This document shows, piece after piece, positions 62,949 to 64,000 of a DNA stretch of 64,000 nt. Source of the stretch: JAAYAE01 sp963678395 (GTDB taxonomy: Bacteria > Bacillota > Negativicutes > Acidaminococcales > Acidaminococcaceae); assembly GCA_963678395.1 (NCBI GenBank), contig OY782827.1, positions 1,984,001-2,048,000 on the forward strand. The letters run 5' to 3'. The translations under genes and the position numbers were made by a program. The notes beneath the pieces are model-generated. The model searched no databases and was not told where the DNA came from. It saw nothing but the letters and a program-made list of their open reading frames with translations. Position 1 is the stretch's first letter. Each line of letters begins with the position of its first letter.

Positions 62949-62983
62949 ATGTGTACGGCTAAAATTACTTTAGCTGTACACAT
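62949..62983 (-). terminator. Terminator after the 58-aa gene
   Basis: ATGTGTAC and the following TTTAGC pair with GCTAAA and GTACACAT; TTTTTTT follows on the minus strand. It lies 13 bases after the small gene. Confidence 0.8.
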
Positions 62984-62996
62984 AGCTACATTCCTA

Positions 62997-63173
62997 TCAA
63001 TTGACCATATAAGCTGCCGGTACGACACCCGCAAGTTCTGCGGTCTTATAAACAGCCCAAATAAGTAGGACGAAAGAAGCCGCAATATGAGCGTAATTCC
63101 TGTCCCGAATACTTACATATAAGCAACGGCAAAGACACAAAGCAATCAAAAACCACATAATTGTAAAAGTCAT
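62997..63173 (-). CDS. Small membrane protein, 58 aa, unknown
   Basis: This is a short frame with two hydrophobic segments (MWFLIALCLCRCLYV and IAASFVLLIWAVY), a basic loop (SIRDRNYAH) between them and a small C-terminal tail (ELAGVVPAAYMVN). GGCGGTG is an SD-like site 7 bases before ATG, and a strong terminator follows, which supports a true gene. No family is recognised. It lies between nrdD and the tRNA cluster on the same strand. Confidence 0.6.
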   Translation of the reverse strand: MTFTIMWFLIALCLCRCLYVSIRDRNYAHIAASFVLLIWAVYKTAELAGVVPAAYMVN

Positions 63174-63222
63174 ATAAACACCGCCATTTACTCAAACTTA
63201 ATATACTAAGCACCTAAAAAAA

Positions 63223-63298
63223 TGGTGCCTCAGCGCAGAATCGAACTGCGGACACAGGGATTTTCAGTCCCTTGCTCTACCAACTGAGCTACCGAGGC
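63223..63298 (-). tRNA. tRNA-Phe (GAA)
   Basis: This 76-base cloverleaf has anticodon loop CTGAAAA, T-loop TTCGATT and encoded CCA, with discriminator A. It is the last tRNA of the cluster. Its discriminator fits the T-box UGGU bulge at 21391-21407. Confidence 0.97.
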
Positions 63299-63302
63299 AT
63301 AA

Positions 63303-63379
63303 TGGCGACCCAGGACGGACTTGAACCGACGACCTCCGCCGTGACAGGGCGGCATTCTAACCAACTAAACTACTGGGCC
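63303..63379 (-). tRNA. tRNA-Asp (GTC)
   Basis: A 77-base cloverleaf with anticodon loop CTGTCAC, T-loop TTCAAGT, discriminator G and encoded CCA. Confidence 0.97.
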
Positions 63380-63398
63380 TAAATCAGGCAAAAAAAAA

Positions 63399-63474
<76 letters not shown>

Positions 63475-63479
63475 GGTTT

Positions 63480-63554
63480 TGGTGACCGGTGCGGGAATTG
63501 AACCCGCGATACCGCCGTGAAAGGGCGGTGTCTTAACCTCTTGACCAACCGGCC
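63480..63554 (-). tRNA. tRNA-Glu (TTC)
   Basis: A 75-base cloverleaf with anticodon loop CTTTCAC, T-loop TTCAATT and encoded CCA. Confidence 0.97.
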
Positions 63555-63558
63555 AAGT

Positions 63559-63634
63559 TGGTGATCCGCCAGAGGCTCGAACTCTGGACACCCTGATTAA
63601 GAGTCAGGTGCTCTACCAACTGAGCTAGCGGACC
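63559..63634 (-). tRNA. tRNA-Lys (CTT)
   Basis: A 76-base cloverleaf with anticodon loop CTCTTAA (anticodon CTT, reading AAG), T-loop TTCGAGC and encoded CCA. It is the first tRNA transcribed in the five-gene cluster. Confidence 0.95.
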
Positions 63635-63659
63635 ATATACGCAAACATATTACTGATAT

Positions 63660-63688
63660 ATATTACATTATTTACAAATATTTAGCAA
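63660..63688 (-). promoter_or_regulatory. Candidate promoter of the tRNA cluster
   Basis: Minus-strand -10 TAATAT (63660-63665) and -35 TTGCTA (63683-63688) are 17 bp apart, about 26 bases before the tRNA-Lys gene. Confidence 0.55.
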
Positions 63689-63828
63689 GACTTTTTTTCC
63701 ACTTTCTCTTTAACTTAAGTTTTCTATTACGACTAACAAGAAGTTCTCTGTAGAAAGTACCTCTATTTTGTGCTATCATATTATTGGTTTCTTAAATACA
63801 ATTATTATTGATGAAAGCTGGTTGCTTG

Positions 63829-64000
63829 ATGGGGAAAAAAACTTTTATCTATCCCGTCCAACTAAATATAACTGACAGGCCTTGTACCATTATTGGTGGA
63901 GGCAAAGTGGCTCTGCGCAAAGTTGAAAATTTATTAGCTGCAGGTGCTCTTATTACACTTATCGCACCTGAACCGATGCCAGAATTGCTTGCTTTAGCTA
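63829..64000 (+). CDS. Precorrin-2 dehydrogenase/sirohydrochlorin ferrochelatase N-terminus (partial)
   Basis: The frame gives MGKKTFIYPVQLNITDRPCT followed by IIGGGKVALRKVENLLAAGA and LIAPEPMPELLALA, then leaves the window. This is the NAD-binding start of the CysG-N/MET8 family, which oxidises precorrin-2 to sirohydrochlorin in siroheme and cobalamin synthesis; GGGKVALRKV is diagnostic. ATG at 63811 in the same frame would add six residues. Neither start has a good SD. A cobalamin or heme gene set probably continues to the right. Confidence 0.88.
   Translation, partial: MGKKTFIYPVQLNITDRPCTIIGGGKVALRKVENLLAAGALITLIAPEPMPELLALA

Overview
The window looks like the chromosome of an anaerobic, low-GC Firmicute, most likely a Negativicute. 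Supporting signs are a CIRCE/HrcA site, a T-box leader, SepF, ThiW, a PdtaS/PdtaR two-component pair, Shine-Dalgarno starts throughout, a class III (oxygen-sensitive) ribonucleotide reductase and a TRAP transporter. The placement comes from gene style only; there is no rRNA in the window. Most genes lie on the minus strand.

Layout. 1-2.3 kb is metal homeostasis: the N-terminus of a P1B ATPase, CsoR with its operator-promoter, and a CDF exporter behind a NiCo riboswitch. 2.4-3.4 kb holds an IS200 element next to a cobalamin riboswitch that no longer has a gene. 3.4-10.7 kb is protein quality control: AbrB-family membrane protein, engB, lon, clpX, clpP, tig. 10.9-12.4 kb is a broken ISLre2 element. 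12.4-18.2 kb has dnaE, sepF and typA. 18.4-21.6 kb is a TRAP transporter operon behind a T-box leader. 21.7-27.5 kb has an MBL/beta-CASP nuclease, small unknown genes and a three-gene overlapping operon (DUF45 peptidase, degenerate beta-lactamase-like protein, FAD dehydrogenase). 27.8-29.6 kb is an IS200 copy interrupted by an IS3-family copy. 29.9-36.4 kb has guaA, groEL, groES with a striking tandem array between its CIRCE operator and its start, and pdtaR/pdtaS separated by a 14-G tract. 36.6-39.2 kb is the t6A cluster tsaD-rimI-tsaB-tsaE. 39.3-47.4 kb is pckA (with an in-frame stop) and a COG1840-type ABC importer whose ATPase is cut short by a second ISLre2. 47.6-53.7 kb has an FkbM methyltransferase, an intact IS3-family copy, three pilin-like genes and an M48 peptidase. 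53.8-60 kb has a frameshifted CoA-transferase, thiW and sbcD (in-frame stop)-sbcC. 60.1-63.7 kb has nrdG (two frameshifts), nrdD, a small membrane protein and five tRNA genes (Lys-Glu-Val-Asp-Phe). The window ends in a siroheme-synthesis gene.

Two loci stand out. First, nine perfect 86-bp direct repeats at 33557-34330 each carry the groES ribosome binding site and its first 13 codons, so eight 19-codon mini-ORFs precede the real groES. Second, a 14-G homopolymer at 35024-35037 sits exactly on the overlap of the histidine kinase and its ANTAR response regulator; a change of one base would fuse the two proteins. Either may be a real regulatory device or an assembly problem. The window also carries an unusual load of broken housekeeping genes (pckA, sbcD, nrdG, caiB-like) and dead IS copies, which points to genome decay or to sequence error.
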